DNA of 64,000 bases, from contig NC_133114.1 of the NCBI RefSeq assembly GCF_022965805.1, positions 2,440,761 to 2,504,760 on the forward strand. The letters are read 5' to 3'. The first letter of the stretch is position 1. Each line of letters begins with the position of its first letter. Origin of the DNA: Primulina eburnea (lineage: Eukaryota; Streptophyta; Magnoliopsida; Lamiales; Gesneriaceae). A model generated the notes under the pieces. That model made no database searches and was not told the DNA's origin. It worked only from the letters and a program-made list of their open reading frames with translations. This document shows, piece by piece, positions 33,932-45,833 of this stretch. The position numbers were made by a program, and so were the translations under genes.

Positions 33932-36545
33932 TCATCTCCCCCTAATCTCTTGACATAGATGTTCGTAGATGATAAGTTGCTCATATGTCATTTGCGAATT
34001 ATCCTTCGAAAGGATTGTATATTCCTTTAGTTGAACTTTGGCCATAGCAGCTTTTGCTTTCATCTCCTCTACTTCGAGTTGTTTTTGTTTTATTTCAACT
34101 TTAAATTTTTTCATGCTTGTATATTTAGTAAACTTTGCAAACATATTGTCCAAGTTTGTTGTCATACACTCTATGTCCGATCTCGTTTTACCTTATCCCT
34201 TTCTTTTTGCTGCCTTCTGACCCATTGGACGATTTTCCTCTTCGTTTAGGTCTACATGTAGACTCGCATCTTGGTTGGATGAGGTGTTGCTTGCTCCCGA
34301 CTCCGAGGTCCTTGCCTTCTTCGTGCTAACAAGGTGATCAACGGACTGTGGAGTAAACATTGGACGGTCTTTTACGATCCTCCACACATGCTCAAGATTA
34401 AATGCGATGCCGTTATTTTCCTCACGATATTTTTCATACGCAAACCGTAGTATATCCTCATCACTATGGCCGCTACAATATGCACTATAAATACTATTGT
34501 AATTTTCATTGAAGCGATATACTTTTTATAGATGGTATTGTGCCAGTGCGATCGTATGACACTTGCACTTCTATTGAGTGTACCTGCTGTAAAGATCCGA
34601 TTTTTCATACCATATGATTAATAAGTGTAAGGAATTTTTAGCATAGGATTTTTAGTATTTTGAATAAGGTTATGCTTATGGAGAATATTGTTGAAAATCC
34701 TTGGTATCAAGTTAATAATATTTACTCTAATGCACGAGTATTTTCGAAAATTGGAGTAAGGGATCTACAAGATTTGGGATATCATACCAATTAGAAGAAT
34801 TAAGGCATGAATAATGCTAGATAATTTCGAAATTCCCTTAGATTGAATGCCAAGATTTTTGTGAAGATTAGATGCTTGGTTATTTGGAAGGAAATCATCA
34901 AAATTTTGCACCAAAATCGTTGGATCTAGCCACCATATTTTCAAGCTAAATCAAGGGCCATGAGATCAAGGAATCTCACAACTTAGGGAAACATATTTTC
35001 AAAATTAAGCAAGGGGATTGAAGCCAAATTTTGAGAGATTTGAAGCAGAGTTTGGTAGGATTTTTGTGCCAAAATTAGATCAATCTCCCTCACCTATAAA
35101 TACCACACCATCTCTACTCATTCTCCACCCCAAATTTTCGAAATCCTTTTCTGAATAATCTCGAATTACAGCAGCCTCCCCTTAGCCAAAATATTGCCCA
35201 AAAATCGTCCCGAAGTTAGACCAAGAGTCGAATATGAGGCGCTGTCCGAGCAAGAGTAAGAAGCGATCCAATTCTCGAAGCCAAACACCTACGTTTCTAG
35301 CATAAATACATACTGTAAGTGGGCTATTTTTAAATCTTAAAATTTCGGTTGATGCATATGTGATTTTTCGGTTTTTTAAAATACAGTCGAGTACATGTTC
35401 TTTTCTACTCCTTTTCTTGTGTCGAATTGCCATATTGTTTTAAGCACTGTGAGGAGTCGACTGTATATGGGTGGGAATCCCAACCATGACATACCCTTAT
35501 GCGGTGGGGGATATAACCGCTATACGGCCCCGCCCTTTAGAGGAGTAAAAATTAGGGACTGACTTCAGTAAACCATAGAAAGTTAGATAAATCACAGTGG
35601 CTGGTAAATGTTATGCATGTTTATGAGGTATGTACGCAAGTCACGTGTTTCGAAATTTATGCATATTGTTTTATTGTGCTCGATTTTCCCCCAGTTGCTG
35701 AGTATTTCCAAATACTCACCCCCCTTACAACCCTTCCCAGATAAGCTTGAAGAAGAAATTGAGGAGGAAGAATCTGAGCAGTTCTGGGGATGATGAATAC
35801 TCAAGAAATTAGATTAAGTTTAAGTTTATCATTGTTATGCAGTTTACGTTTCCGCATTAACTCTGTCGTCTTTTTGAGATTTCGGTTTTGTAAAGACAAT
35901 GTTTATTTCATTGAAATTATGATATATAAAATGGTTCGGTTTACACTGTGCTACGAAAGGCTTGTTGTTTCGATTGGATGATTGTTAAACAACGCCGGTG
36001 TCAAATCTCGAGTTTCGGGATGTGACACCTGCGGGACGATTGTCATTGTAGTAGCTTGCAACACGTCCCCAGAAAGCTTCCGCCTTTTGATCATTGCCGA
36101 TGATTGGGTCATCGCTGATAGTGAGAAACGATCTCGCTAAGACCTCGTCTTCAACATTTCTCCAGGTTGACCATATTTTTCTACCCTCAGCTCCAGAATC
36201 CACATTCTCCAAATTTACGACTTCAATTGGGGATTCACGGTCGGACAATTGAGTCTCTGGGATGAAAGTCAGAGTGGCCGGTTCATTTTCCGTCTGAGAA
36301 ATAAATGGCATACTGGTTGCATGTAGATTAGATGGATAGTTTGGTGGATATGAATTATATGGATAATTTGGTGGATATGAATTATAAGGATAATTTGGTG
36401 GATATGGATTTTGTGGATAATTTGGTGGGTATGGAAAATATGGATAATTTGGTGGAATTTGCGAATTTTGGGAAGAAGTATTTTCTTCCGGCTTTTTTTG
36501 AAAATTCACGAAATTTCTAAAAAACTCTCGGTAATTTTCATCCAT
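33932..36545 (-). pseudogene. transposon-type SANT/Myb-like gene split by a solo LTR
   Basis: Minus-strand start at 36545-36543. The first 170 or so residues hold seven tandem PPNYP-type repeats and a SANT/trihelix-like domain (STWRNVEDEVLARSFLTISDD, then AFWGRVASYYND), typical of PIF/Harbinger ORF1 and related plant 'GST T3-like' proteins. A 1440-bp LTR then interrupts it (34588-36027). Beyond it the frame resumes as GTLNRSASVIRSHW, shifts near 34500, and continues in pieces (34193-34387, 33932-34165) ending in a Lys/Glu-rich, coiled-coil-like C terminus (KFKVEIKQKQLEVEEMKAKA) with a stop at 33934-33932. No DDE transposase is nearby. Such proteins assist transposase in DNA binding; here the gene is dead. 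Confidence 0.75.
34588..36027 (+). mobile_element. solo LTR, 1440 bp, inside the SANT-type gene
   Basis: It starts TGTAAAGATCCGATTTTTC and ends TTTCGGGATGTGACA. A perfect 5-bp duplication CCTGC flanks it (34583-34587 and 36028-36032), and removing it rejoins the interrupted gene. No internal coding region or second copy is present, so it is a solo LTR. Confidence 0.85.
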
Positions 36546-37094
36546 TTCGGAACAAATTAGGATTTAAGAATTTTTTTAAAAAAAGAATTTGAGATGATGA
36601 AAATAGAAGAGAAAAGATTTTTGGAGTGAAGAATAATATGTTTTGATGTTTGAAATAATTTGTATAGTGTGTGAATATTTATAGATGAATATATTATTTT
36701 TTTATTACACTAGCCGTTAATTAGCTGTTAAAACAATTTTTAACTTTTATAAATAAAAACAACCGTTTGTTTTTAATTGAACATTATTTTTAATTTATTT
36801 TAATATCTGAATTTCTTTTTAAAAAATGAAAATTTGAAATTTAAAACAATACATTAATTAACATTAAATAAGGAAAAATCATCACGTGTGTGGGCCCGTG
36901 TTCAGCGACGGTTTGTAAAAATCAGTCGTAAATAACGATGGTTTTTCAAAAACCGTCGTGTCCAATTTTTTTTAAAAAATAAGCGGACATGAACGCCCCC
37001 TTTATAACGCCTTCTCACAATGGAGAAAGGGAACACCTATTTTACACCCATTGTGGTTGCTCTTATAAAACCATGAAATTTAGAATCTTCTTAT
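36546..37094. other. flank of the SANT-type gene
   Basis: AT-rich DNA that probably belongs to the same transposon. Near 36905-36965 is an imperfect inverted pair (gacggtttgtaaaaatc and aaaaaccgtcgt), also found in the MITE at 43069-43409. The stretch gaacgccccctttataacg to cccattgtggttgctctta (36990-37060) may be the transposon's right end, which I could not prove. Confidence 0.3.
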
Positions 37095-37345
37095 AAATTA
37101 GTCAAAAAAAATACGCGTACGAAATCCCCATGTCCCCTTCGACGGATATGGGTGTTTCTTGCCAACACATGCAATTAAATAATCGTGTTCATTTATTGAA
37201 GATCGAGAGATCCAGAAAGCTTCACTCCACAGATATTATATGATCTTTATTTTATTTTATTCAAAAATAAATACCGACTATGATAAAATTCAAGATATGT
37301 TATTAGAAATTAAACAAGTCTAATCAGTACCAAATAGGAAGAAAT
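37095..37345 (+). repeat. diverged duplicate of 61950-62390, with an empty MITE site
   Basis: The segment (catgtccccttcgacggat, aattaaataatcgtgttcat, gatcgagagatccagaaagc, aaattcaagatatgt) matches 61950-62390 in order. In the right-hand copy a MITE interrupts the attaaataa sequence; here the site is unoccupied (37171-37182). Confidence 0.75.
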
Positions 37346-37478
37346 ATTATGTAACATTTTTTAGTAACAATATGTGTACCATCAATAAAATCCGATCACA
37401 TATATTGATTATGAAAAATTAAAGAAAGTTATAATTCATTGATTAGAAATGTTAAAAGAGAATCTTATTAAAAAAAAA

Positions 37479-37850
37479 AGTAAATCTATTGTGAGACGGT
37501 CACACGATATTTATTCATGAAACGAGTCAACCTTTCTCACATTTCCAATAAAAAGTAATATTTTTAGTGTAACGCCCCGGATTCGACAGGAGCTCATCAC
37601 ATAAGAGCTCTAAAGTTAATAGTGTTTGATTTGAAGCCATTCTGGGATCAGTGACCCATTGAGAAGTTTCTTAGGATACGTGTGAGTGAAGGCATAAGTA
37701 CGTTAGAAAGATTGTCTTGGTACAGTGTGTAGAATCTGGGGCATTACATTTTGCCTAAAAAAATAATATTTTTTAATGAATGATCAAAATAGAATATCTG
37801 TATCACAAAATTAACTCGTGAGACCATCTCACAATAGTTTTTGTTTATAA
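37479..37850 (-). mobile_element. GTGAGAC MITE copy 5, itself interrupted
   Basis: Diverged minus-oriented copy. Its central 'tagcataaaa' sequence is broken by a 181-bp insertion (37568-37748); the MITE sequence resumes as cctaaaaaaataatat. Confidence 0.7.
37568..37748. mobile_element. 181-bp TRIM-related insertion with inverted ends
   Basis: It starts TGTAACGCCCCGGATTC and ends GAATCTGGGGCATTACA, so its termini are inverted repeats as well as TG...CA. The inside (gctcatcacataagagctc, gggatcagtgacccat, gtgtgagtgaaggcataag) matches the TRIM LTRs at 54956-56252. Flanks tttag (37563-37567) and ttttg (37749-37753) fit a 5-bp duplication with one mismatch. Confidence 0.65.
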
Positions 37851-38390
37851 AGAATGATGCATAAGATTTTTTGTGTTTGTATAATAATATAATTAGCGGC
37901 ATAAACTTGTCCGATAAGTAAAATCCAAGCTTAGTCTAAGAGTATGTACACTAGTAGATCTTGTCATATCGTCCAAGATTTATATATTTATTTATATAGT
38001 CAGAACTTGCAACCGTTACATTTCATCACGCGCGAGATAAATCTTGAACTAAGACAAATAATTTATAAACCACGTTAATCAGATAAAAATATTTTATAAT
38101 ATATGTAACATAATATGATTATATTTTTTTAAGATAGACCAACTCGATTGTTCAATAATATATATACTATAAAATTTAGTGAAACCGATCGATTAACTGT
38201 AACATTATATGATATATTAAAATTGGAATGTGAGTATATATATACGTATATATATCATCATTTCACCGCTAAGTTGTGCACTTGTCACACAGTGAAAGTA
38301 CAGCTTATTTCTAATAGTAGAAAGTAGTGTAGCAGTAGCCCTATCCATTCAACACCCAAAACGAGGAAAAAGATAACAAAGTTCTCATAA
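37851..38390 (+). promoter_or_regulatory. 5' flank of the terpene synthase gene
   Basis: AT-rich, with TATA-like runs (tatatatatacgtatatata, about 38234-38253) 140-160 bp upstream of the start codon. No specific regulatory motif can be claimed. Confidence 0.4.
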
Positions 38391-39030
38391 ATGGCTAAAA
38401 TGTTAATGCGTACACTAAATTTTCTGATCGAGCAACCCAAAAATCTTGGGACTTTTGAAAGGAAACTGGCTTCAAAAATTTCCCCTTCATCTTCAAAAAC
38501 CCTTATTTCTTGCTCTGCGAGTACTGCGCCGTCTTGCGATGAAGCATTATCGAACCGGCGCTCCGCAAATTACAAGCCTCCCATTTGGGATTTCGATTTT
38601 ATACAGTCGTTGAGCAGTGAATACGCTGTAATATATATAGTTTATATTGGTGCTGCAGGCTAGCTGCATGTCTTACTTGAAGATTTCACTTACTGCATTC
38701 TCGTGTATTTTCTGTAGGACGAGAGGTACGCGACGAGGGCCTGTGAACTGAAGGAGCAAGTGAAAATAATGCTCGAGGGTCGAGATTTGTTGGCCGTTGA
38801 TCAGTTGGAAGTGATCGATGATTTACAAAAAATGGGAATATGTTACCATTTTGAGGAGGAAATCGAGAAAATTTTGACGTCCATTTATGAAAGAAGGTTT
38901 GCCAAGGAAACTGGGGATTTGTACTCCACGGCTCTTCAGTTCAGACTCCTAAGGCAACATGGTTTCCTTGTCTCTCAGGGTATTTTTTTTTTTCAATTTA
39001 CAACTAAATCTGAATCAAGACTCCAAATAT

Positions 39031-39079
<49 letters not shown>

Positions 39080-42000
39080 CTAATACAAAAAATGTATATA
39101 ATATTAATTTCAACAACATTTCTCAAAGCAATTGCCATGGATCGGAACACCCTAAATGAATACAAACAATGCTAGCTTGTCGATGAATTGCAGAGATATT
39201 CAATCGTTTCAAGAATGAGAAGGGCGAATTCGAGTCTTGTCATGGCGAAGATACTATGGGATTACTCCAATTGTATGAAGCTTCTCACTTGTTGACAGAA
39301 GGTGAAGAAACCTTGGAGGCAGCAAGAGAATTTGCCACCTTTTTTCTGAACAAGAATCTTGAAGATCAGGGGTAATGGAATTGCTGATCAAAATCTATCT
39401 TTGTTGGTTTGCCATTCTTTGGAAATGCCACTTCATTGGAGGGTCCCAAGGCCAAATGCAAGATGGTTCATAGAAGAATATGGGAAGAGACAAGATATGA
39501 ACCCTATTTTGCTTGAGTTTGCAAAATTGGATTTCAATATTGTTCAAGCAGCACACCAAAAAGAACTCAAGCATGTCTCAAGGTACACGATCATACACAG
39601 TTAGTTTCACTTGGCTCCAATATAATTAATTGGCTGACATTGTAGCGCCCCAAATTTGACGACTGTCCTTGTTCACGCACCCTGAAAACTTCTTAGAGGG
39701 TCACCCATCTCAAAATTATATCAAGTCAAGCACGCTTAACTTTAGAGTTATTATGTGATGAGCTACCGAAAAGAATATATACTTTTTTTATATGAGTAGT
39801 ACCGATCAAATCTTTTAAGCCTCCTCAACTGCACAGTCTCATACCTAAACAGTTTCGGAATCCCTCTCCTTCCGGTGTAAGATCGGTTCATTCACGTTCC
39901 CTCTGCCTAAAAAGTTACCAAGAGCCGCTCATTATCCGTGCAACCTCATGACACCGACGATCACCTCTTCCAATTCTATCCCGGACCTCATGATCATTTT
40001 CTCGTCGACATATACGATACAATTTTTTATTTTTTTAAAAAAAGACGTGGTTTACCAAGAAAAAGGACGGGTGTCATAACTCGAAAAGGCTCAATTATTT
40101 GCTCTATGGTGTCAAGTAATAGTTTAATATTATATATATATATATATATATAAACCTGTCTTTTCAGTTAAAAATATATTTTAAATTTAATAGGAAATTG
40201 AGCTTTTGGCCTTTCTCGCAGATGGTGGAAAAGAACGGGGCTTGTTGAAAAGTTGCCTTTCGCAAGGGATAGACTTGTGGAGTGTTATTTTTGGAACATC
40301 GGTTGGCTCTCCGGCCCTCAAAATGGATATTCAAGAATCACTCTTTCTAAGGTTAATTCGTTAATAACAATTTTGGATGATATATTTGACGTCTATGGTA
40401 CCTTGGAGGAACTGCAGCTCTTAAATGATGTCATTCAAAGGTCAGGATTCGAAACTTTAAATTACATTCACACAGCCAAGGAAAAAATAGTTTTTTTTTC
40501 CTATTTAACTTGTTCAATTTTGGATTTTGTTAACTAAATTTTCAAAGTTTGTCTTTCATACACTAACTTTTAATTTCGGTTATTTTGATCCAATTGTTGA
40601 CGTGATACTGGAAAATATTGACGTTACAATAGAAATATTGACTGTTACAATGGAAATATTGCTGATGTAGTACCGAAAATTGCTTATTTGTTAGATTTCA
40701 TTTCAACAATTAGACCAAAACATCCGAAAATTAAAATTTATTGTACGAAAACCAAAATTTGAAAGTTTAATGATCTGAAACTAAAAGATAAAAAAATTAA
40801 TGAACCAAAAAAATCAATTTCCTCGTAGGCAAAGGTAAATTGAAATAAAGGAGAATAAAAACTAGCTTTCGAAAATATATAAATGTAATGCCTCGGATTT
40901 GATGATTGTCCTCACTACACTAACACAGGTTTTTTCATCGTGTTTATGTCATCACTCACACACATCCTAGGAAACTTCATAGTGAGTCGTCCAAGCACTC
41001 TTAACATTGAAGTTCTTACGTGATAATCAGCTAGCTCCCGATAAAAATATGCACCTTGTTGATATGAGTATTATCAATCAAATATTTGAAGTCATGTTCA
41101 ATTATACAGTCCCATATCTGTGTAGTCCTGGAATCCCTCTCATTCCGATGTGAGATCGGTTTATTCATGTTCTCTTCGCTTAAAGCCTGTCAGGAGATAC
41201 ACATTGTTCATGCAACCTCTTGATACCGACGATCATTCCACACCATCTTCAGTCTCGGGCGTCACATGAAAATTTCCGAATTTTACAATAAATCCATTCC
41301 GATTCTTTGTTTAAAATCTTATATTATGTTAAGGGTAGTTGCATGGGAACTTGGGAAATAGCAAAATCAGTCAACTATAATTTGGCCTAAGAGTGATTTT
41401 AGACTTTTAACAGGTAAAATTTCAGTTTTTGTTCGATAATTTGATTTTTTTTGTAATTTTAATTATTTTTTCGCTGGAGCACTAATATAACACCCCGTAC
41501 ATCGACAATACACAACGCCACATAAGTGACAACATGCATCATATTAGTCTATGTAAGTTTTTCAGGAAAAAACTTACAAAAGAAACAAAGTGTGTGAATT
41601 AACATTGAAATTTGACCAGTTACCATTCAAAATAATCTAATTTATAAAACCAATTTTATAATTTTTCTTTTGGAATGATTGATGTCTATCCATCCATCCA
41701 TTACCAGTCTACCACTTTAGTTAAAATAAGAAAAAAAGTTACAATTTTAGTAATGTAAGATGCATATTTTGGGTTTTAGACATGTAAATTGTCAAAGTTG
41801 GTTGTTTATATAATAACTTGATTTTCTTTTCTTTTTTTTGGGTTCTTTTTTGCCCAAAACCACTAAATTTATCGGATATTGCTTATTTGACAGTGATGCT
41901 CAAACTAATATTACACATTAATATATACATGAACAAAAATAAAATAAACGAATTTTTCTTCTTACATTTTGAAATATTGAGGGTCATTTTGCTCTATTTT

Positions 42001-43968
42001 CTCTTTTCTTTTTAATCATATGAATTCTAATATGAGTTTTATTCTCGCTAGATAGATGTGCCACATAAAAAATAAGCTGTATCAAACAAATCATATTCAT
42101 GGATTTAGTGGTTTCAGACAAAAAATGACCAAAACAAAAAAAACTATGTTACCATACAAAACCAAACTGTGACAAGTTAGATGACTAAAACCTAAAATAT
42201 GTCAACTTATTGACTAAAATAGTAATTTTCTCTTACAAAATATTTCTTAATACTTAGTTACTAGGGATGATTTATATTTTTGGGGAAAACTATTAAAACT
42301 TGTATATACCTTTTTTTTCACTTAACTTTCAGTCTCAAATTAACCATTATATGTGCAAATTGATCCAAAATTTTCTATTTCAATTTGCATATTTCAGATG
42401 GAATATTGAAGCAATGGATCAACTCCCAAACTACATGCAGATGTGCTATCTAGCACTCAATAATTCAGTCAACGAAGCGGCCTATCATGTTCTCAAAGAA
42501 CAAGGACTTGTAATCATCCCTTATTTAAGAAAATTGGTAGGCAAACGAAATTTAAATCCATGTACCTGAAACCCATAAATTCAAATCTGTCTATCCAAAC
42601 AAAACTTAAATATCATTCGATGCGCGCTTCATGCGCACGCTAACGATATTAAGTTTTGAGATCTTGTAGTGGAAAGATTTGAGCAAAACATATATACAAG
42701 AGGCGAATTGGTACTCCAAAGGCTACACACCAAGATTGGAAGAATACATGAATAGTGCATGGATTTCGGTATCGACTCCTTTGATGCTCGGGTTTGCCTT
42801 TATTCTAATGGCTAATACAACACACATGGAGGCTGTTTCAAATTTTTTGAACTATCATAACGTGATTAGATGGTCGGGAACACTTGTTAGACTTGCTAAC
42901 GATTTAGGAACATCCAAGGTATGTCTTATATGTGAATAATTATTTTGCGAAATTGCATGAATCTTCATGTACCTTAGTCTGTTTTGGTTTTTGATCTTAT
43001 AAATAGTCAAAGTTTAATGGTTCTGGTCTAATAAAAAAAATCTTTTAGTCATTTTACATGTGAGTGCTCAGGAGCGGATCTAGGATTTCGACACTGAGGG
43101 CCGCTTAGTTTATTTTACGACGGTTTTCTCAACAATCGTCGCGGATTTTGCGACGGTTTTTGTCACAACCGTCGCTAAGCCAAAAAAAAAAAAGAAAGAG
43201 GGATCAGGTTTCGAAATCGGGTGGAGCAAACGTTATAATTGGCATTAGCCACTGAGATACATGGACGTATCATTCATTTTGGGAGGACCATGTATATATA
43301 TATTTGTTTATATATTTAGTTTAAAAAAAATTAATATATACTAAAATTTTTTTTTAAATTTTTTGGGGGGGCCGTGGCCCCCGTTCGCCCTACACTAAAT
43401 CCGCCCCTGTGAGTGCTGACATGACGTCGAATATTATTGGCGTAACACTTTGAAACTACTAGCATGACGATGGATATTGATTACATATATAATGTCATAT
43501 CTAAAAAGAAAAATTATATATGTTAGTCCTTTAATGGTATTGAATTCTTCCCTAGCAAAACAAGTGATCATCTCTACTGCAGATTTTCGCTTTCCGAATC
43601 CTCAGTGTTTTGCTATTTATTTGGTAACCATGCACTTGTGAACGAATTAGGATGAGATGGAACGAGGTGATGTACCAAAATCAGTCCAATGTTACATGAA
43701 TCAAACTGGTGAATCCAAAGAAGTGGCAGAAGAACATGTGAGGGGTTTGATACGAACGACTTGGAAAAAGATGAACGAAGAATTACAAGCTACAGATTCT
43801 GTATTTTCGGATAAATTTATTAGAGGTGCTGCTGATCTTGGTAGAATGGCGATGTATATGTACCAGCATGGAGATGGACATGGCCATCAAAACCTTCAGA
43901 TCAAGAAACGTATATCAAGTTTGCTCTTTGAGCCTATTGTGTTGCATGAAGGAAATGAATATAATTAG
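38391..43968 (+). CDS. TPS: TPS-b type monoterpene synthase (7 exons) with a +1 frameshift in exon 3
   Basis: Exons: 38391-38627, 38718-38979, 39194-39582, 40222-40440, 42398-42536, 42670-42918, 43651-43968; total 1813 nt, one more than a multiple of three. A Ser-rich, plastid-transit-like N terminus precedes RRx8W (residues 56-66, [11 protein letters not shown]). Then come the LQLYEASHL segment, the RDR motif (about 311-313), the Mg-binding DDIFD (348-352) and the NSE/DTE motif NDLGTSKDE (492-500). Seven exons and about 603 residues are standard for TPS-b enzymes, which ionise geranyl diphosphate in plastids. In the G run 39369-39372 one extra base puts TAA (39373-39375) in frame; downstream the +1 frame ([12 protein letters not shown]) continues correctly. 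As written the product stops near residue 225. It is either a recent pseudogene or a sequencing error. The product (which terpene) cannot be read from sequence. Introns 3, 4 and 6 hold transposons. Confidence 0.9.
39033..39076. repeat. (TA)n microsatellite in terpene synthase intron 2
   Basis: About 42 bases of TA dinucleotide between exons 2 and 3. A shorter TA run (40131-40152) lies in intron 3. Confidence 0.85.
39641..39990 (-). mobile_element. TRIM LTR and partial interior in terpene synthase intron 3
   Basis: The plus strand reads TGTAGCGCCCCAAATTTGACG to CAACCTCATGACA (39641-39953). As its reverse complement this matches the LTRs of the TRIM array at 54956-56252 (catgaggt, atgagcggctc, gagggattccg, gctcatcacataa, gcgctaca). 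It is followed by the family's interior start (ccgacgatcacc). The second LTR is missing. Confidence 0.65.
40884..41275 (-). mobile_element. TRIM LTR and partial interior in terpene synthase intron 4
   Basis: A second, more diverged minus-oriented member of the same TRIM family, from TGTAATGCCTCGGATTTG to about 41225 (caacctcttgata), then ccgacgatcatt and cgggcgtcaca. One LTR only. Confidence 0.6.
41735..42233. mobile_element. fold-back MITE-like element in terpene synthase intron 4
   Basis: The left arm (gttacaattttagtaatg, catattttgggttttaga, taaattgtcaaagttgg) is mirrored by the right arm (gacaagttagatgactaaa, acctaaaatatgtcaactt, actaaaatagtaatttt). Inner sequences are also inverted (ccactaaatttatc and ggatttagtggtttc). 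Ends and duplication are not exactly resolved. Confidence 0.55.
43069..43409. mobile_element. hAT-type MITE in terpene synthase intron 6 (341 bp)
   Basis: Left end CAGGAGCGGATCTAGG and right end CTAAATCCGCCCCTG are inverted repeats. A perfect 8-bp duplication tgagtgct flanks it (43061-43068 and 43410-43417). Inside, gacggtttt/aaccgtcg-type repeats (43118-43175) form a second inverted array. Confidence 0.85.
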
Positions 43969-45633
43969 GAGTTAATTCGTTGAAGAGAGTTGCTGATTTT
44001 TTTAAATGATAGATTTTGTGGAATTATATGTTTCTATTGCTTTTTTAGAATTTCATGGAGTTCTAAAGATTTTCACGGACTGTTATATATTTATTTTGTA
44101 GGATTTTTATTGACATTTGTAATTTTTTTTTTTATTATTCTATGGATTTTGTAATTTGTGATTGTGATTTTTTATCTATTTTTTAAACTAGAATTTGAAC
44201 GTGAATAACTTCTATTTATATATAAAAAATTAACAATATGATTTTACATGCATATCGTGCGGCTTAGTGATCAGCAGTCGGAAAGTAAAATGAATGGTGT
44301 TAATAATTAATATTTTAAATTATTGTAAAATATGATTAAATTAGAAATTAGAAAAAAATATGTTTTTGAAAAATCCAAAGAATAGGAAAAACATATTGAT
44401 GAAAAAATAATGAATCAACTAATATTTGTATATAAATGTTTAATAGAAATGAAAGTGAGTATGTGAATTTGAAATATTTTTCAATTAAACGTCCATCCGA
44501 TTTTTTTAGGTTGAATAATGTTGGATAATATGATTTAATTCTTGTACTCAATAAAATTTCACGCAATCATTAAAAATTATTGACAATTTGAATACTCTAG
44601 ACTTTCGTACATTTTATAAAAGTCAATTTTGAATACCATATGAATTTTAAAAAATATACAAAAAATTCCTTTGAATTGGGATTATATAAAAATATATATT
44701 GAATTCTACGGATGATAATTTTCCGCATGTTACTTTTTACAAATTAGTAACACAAAATATAATGAATTTCAAAAGACAATATTATTGGGTAAAGTTGAAA
44801 TTCATCCTAATTAATATGAAATACTATATAAATATATAAGAGATGCAATTGGAGTTTATGGTCTTACTTCTCTAATCAACAAAAATAAATTTGAAATTCA
44901 TGAATTTTAAATATATCAATCCATGGGTAAATAAGATTCATTTTTTAAAAAATTATTTAAATAAACTTATGTAATTTTGCATGACTTCTCTCCTTAATAT
45001 TAATAATGTGAATTAATTAAATAATAATATTATGATAAGATAAAAAAATAGATTTACAATTATAATAAGTATTTATGTATAATATTTAAATATAAGAAAT
45101 AAATTAATACTAATATTATTATTAATAATAATAAAGAATAATAAAAAGTTAAATTTATAATCCAAAAATAAGGTAGCAATGTCATAATGAAGATAAAAAT
45201 GATAATATTAATAATAAGAAATATGTATGTCGTGTTTATTTGTATTGTACTATTTTTTTATTTATAAATTGCAATTATGGATTAAAAAAATTAATTAAGA
45301 ACAAACTAACATAATTTTGGATCCAACTCGGATGATAATAATGGAGAAAAAGTAATCTAATGATGTTGAAGATAATGACGTGGTTTGATTTTTTATGTTT
45401 ATTAAACCATTGATTATTAATGTAATTATATATGTATTGTTTAAGTAATATCACTATTTATATATGTATTGGATTCTTATATCAATATTATTTAAGTAAA
45501 ATTTAAGACATTTTTTGTCCATTCACTGGGTCGAGGATAGAAATTCTCCTATTAGAGAGAACCAGGGAGGGGGGTCGGGGATGGGTCGGGGATGGGATGA
45601 AATTTCATCGATTAGAAAGAGAATCAAGATGGG
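43969..45633. other. AT-rich intergenic DNA
   Basis: Probable 3' UTR of the terpene synthase for the first 150-200 bases, then about 1.4 kb of very AT-rich sequence. I see no gene or bounded element. Confidence 0.5.
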
Positions 45634-45642
45634 GGAGAGGAC

Positions 45643-45824
45643 GAATAGGTCTCATGTGAGACCGTCTCACGGATCTCAATCTGTGAGACGGGTCAACCCT
45701 ATCCATATTCACCATAAAAAGTAATACTCTTAGCATTAAAAGCAATACTTTTTCATAGATTACCCAAATAAAGATCCGTCTCACAAAATATGACCCGTGA
45801 GACCGTCTCACACAAGTTTTTGCC
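45643..45824 (-). mobile_element. GTGAGAC MITE copy 6 (182 bp)
   Basis: Minus-oriented, well preserved copy with a perfect and GC-rich 9-bp duplication ggagaggac (45634-45642 and 45825-45833). The duplication stands out from the AT-rich surroundings, so it is strong evidence for a 9-bp target size. Confidence 0.9.
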
Positions 45825-45833
45825 GGAGAGGAC

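Noticed and set aside
36332..36520. Plus-strand open frame with repeated NLVDM units
   Set aside because: It is the antisense of the PPNYP repeats in the SANT-type gene on the minus strand.
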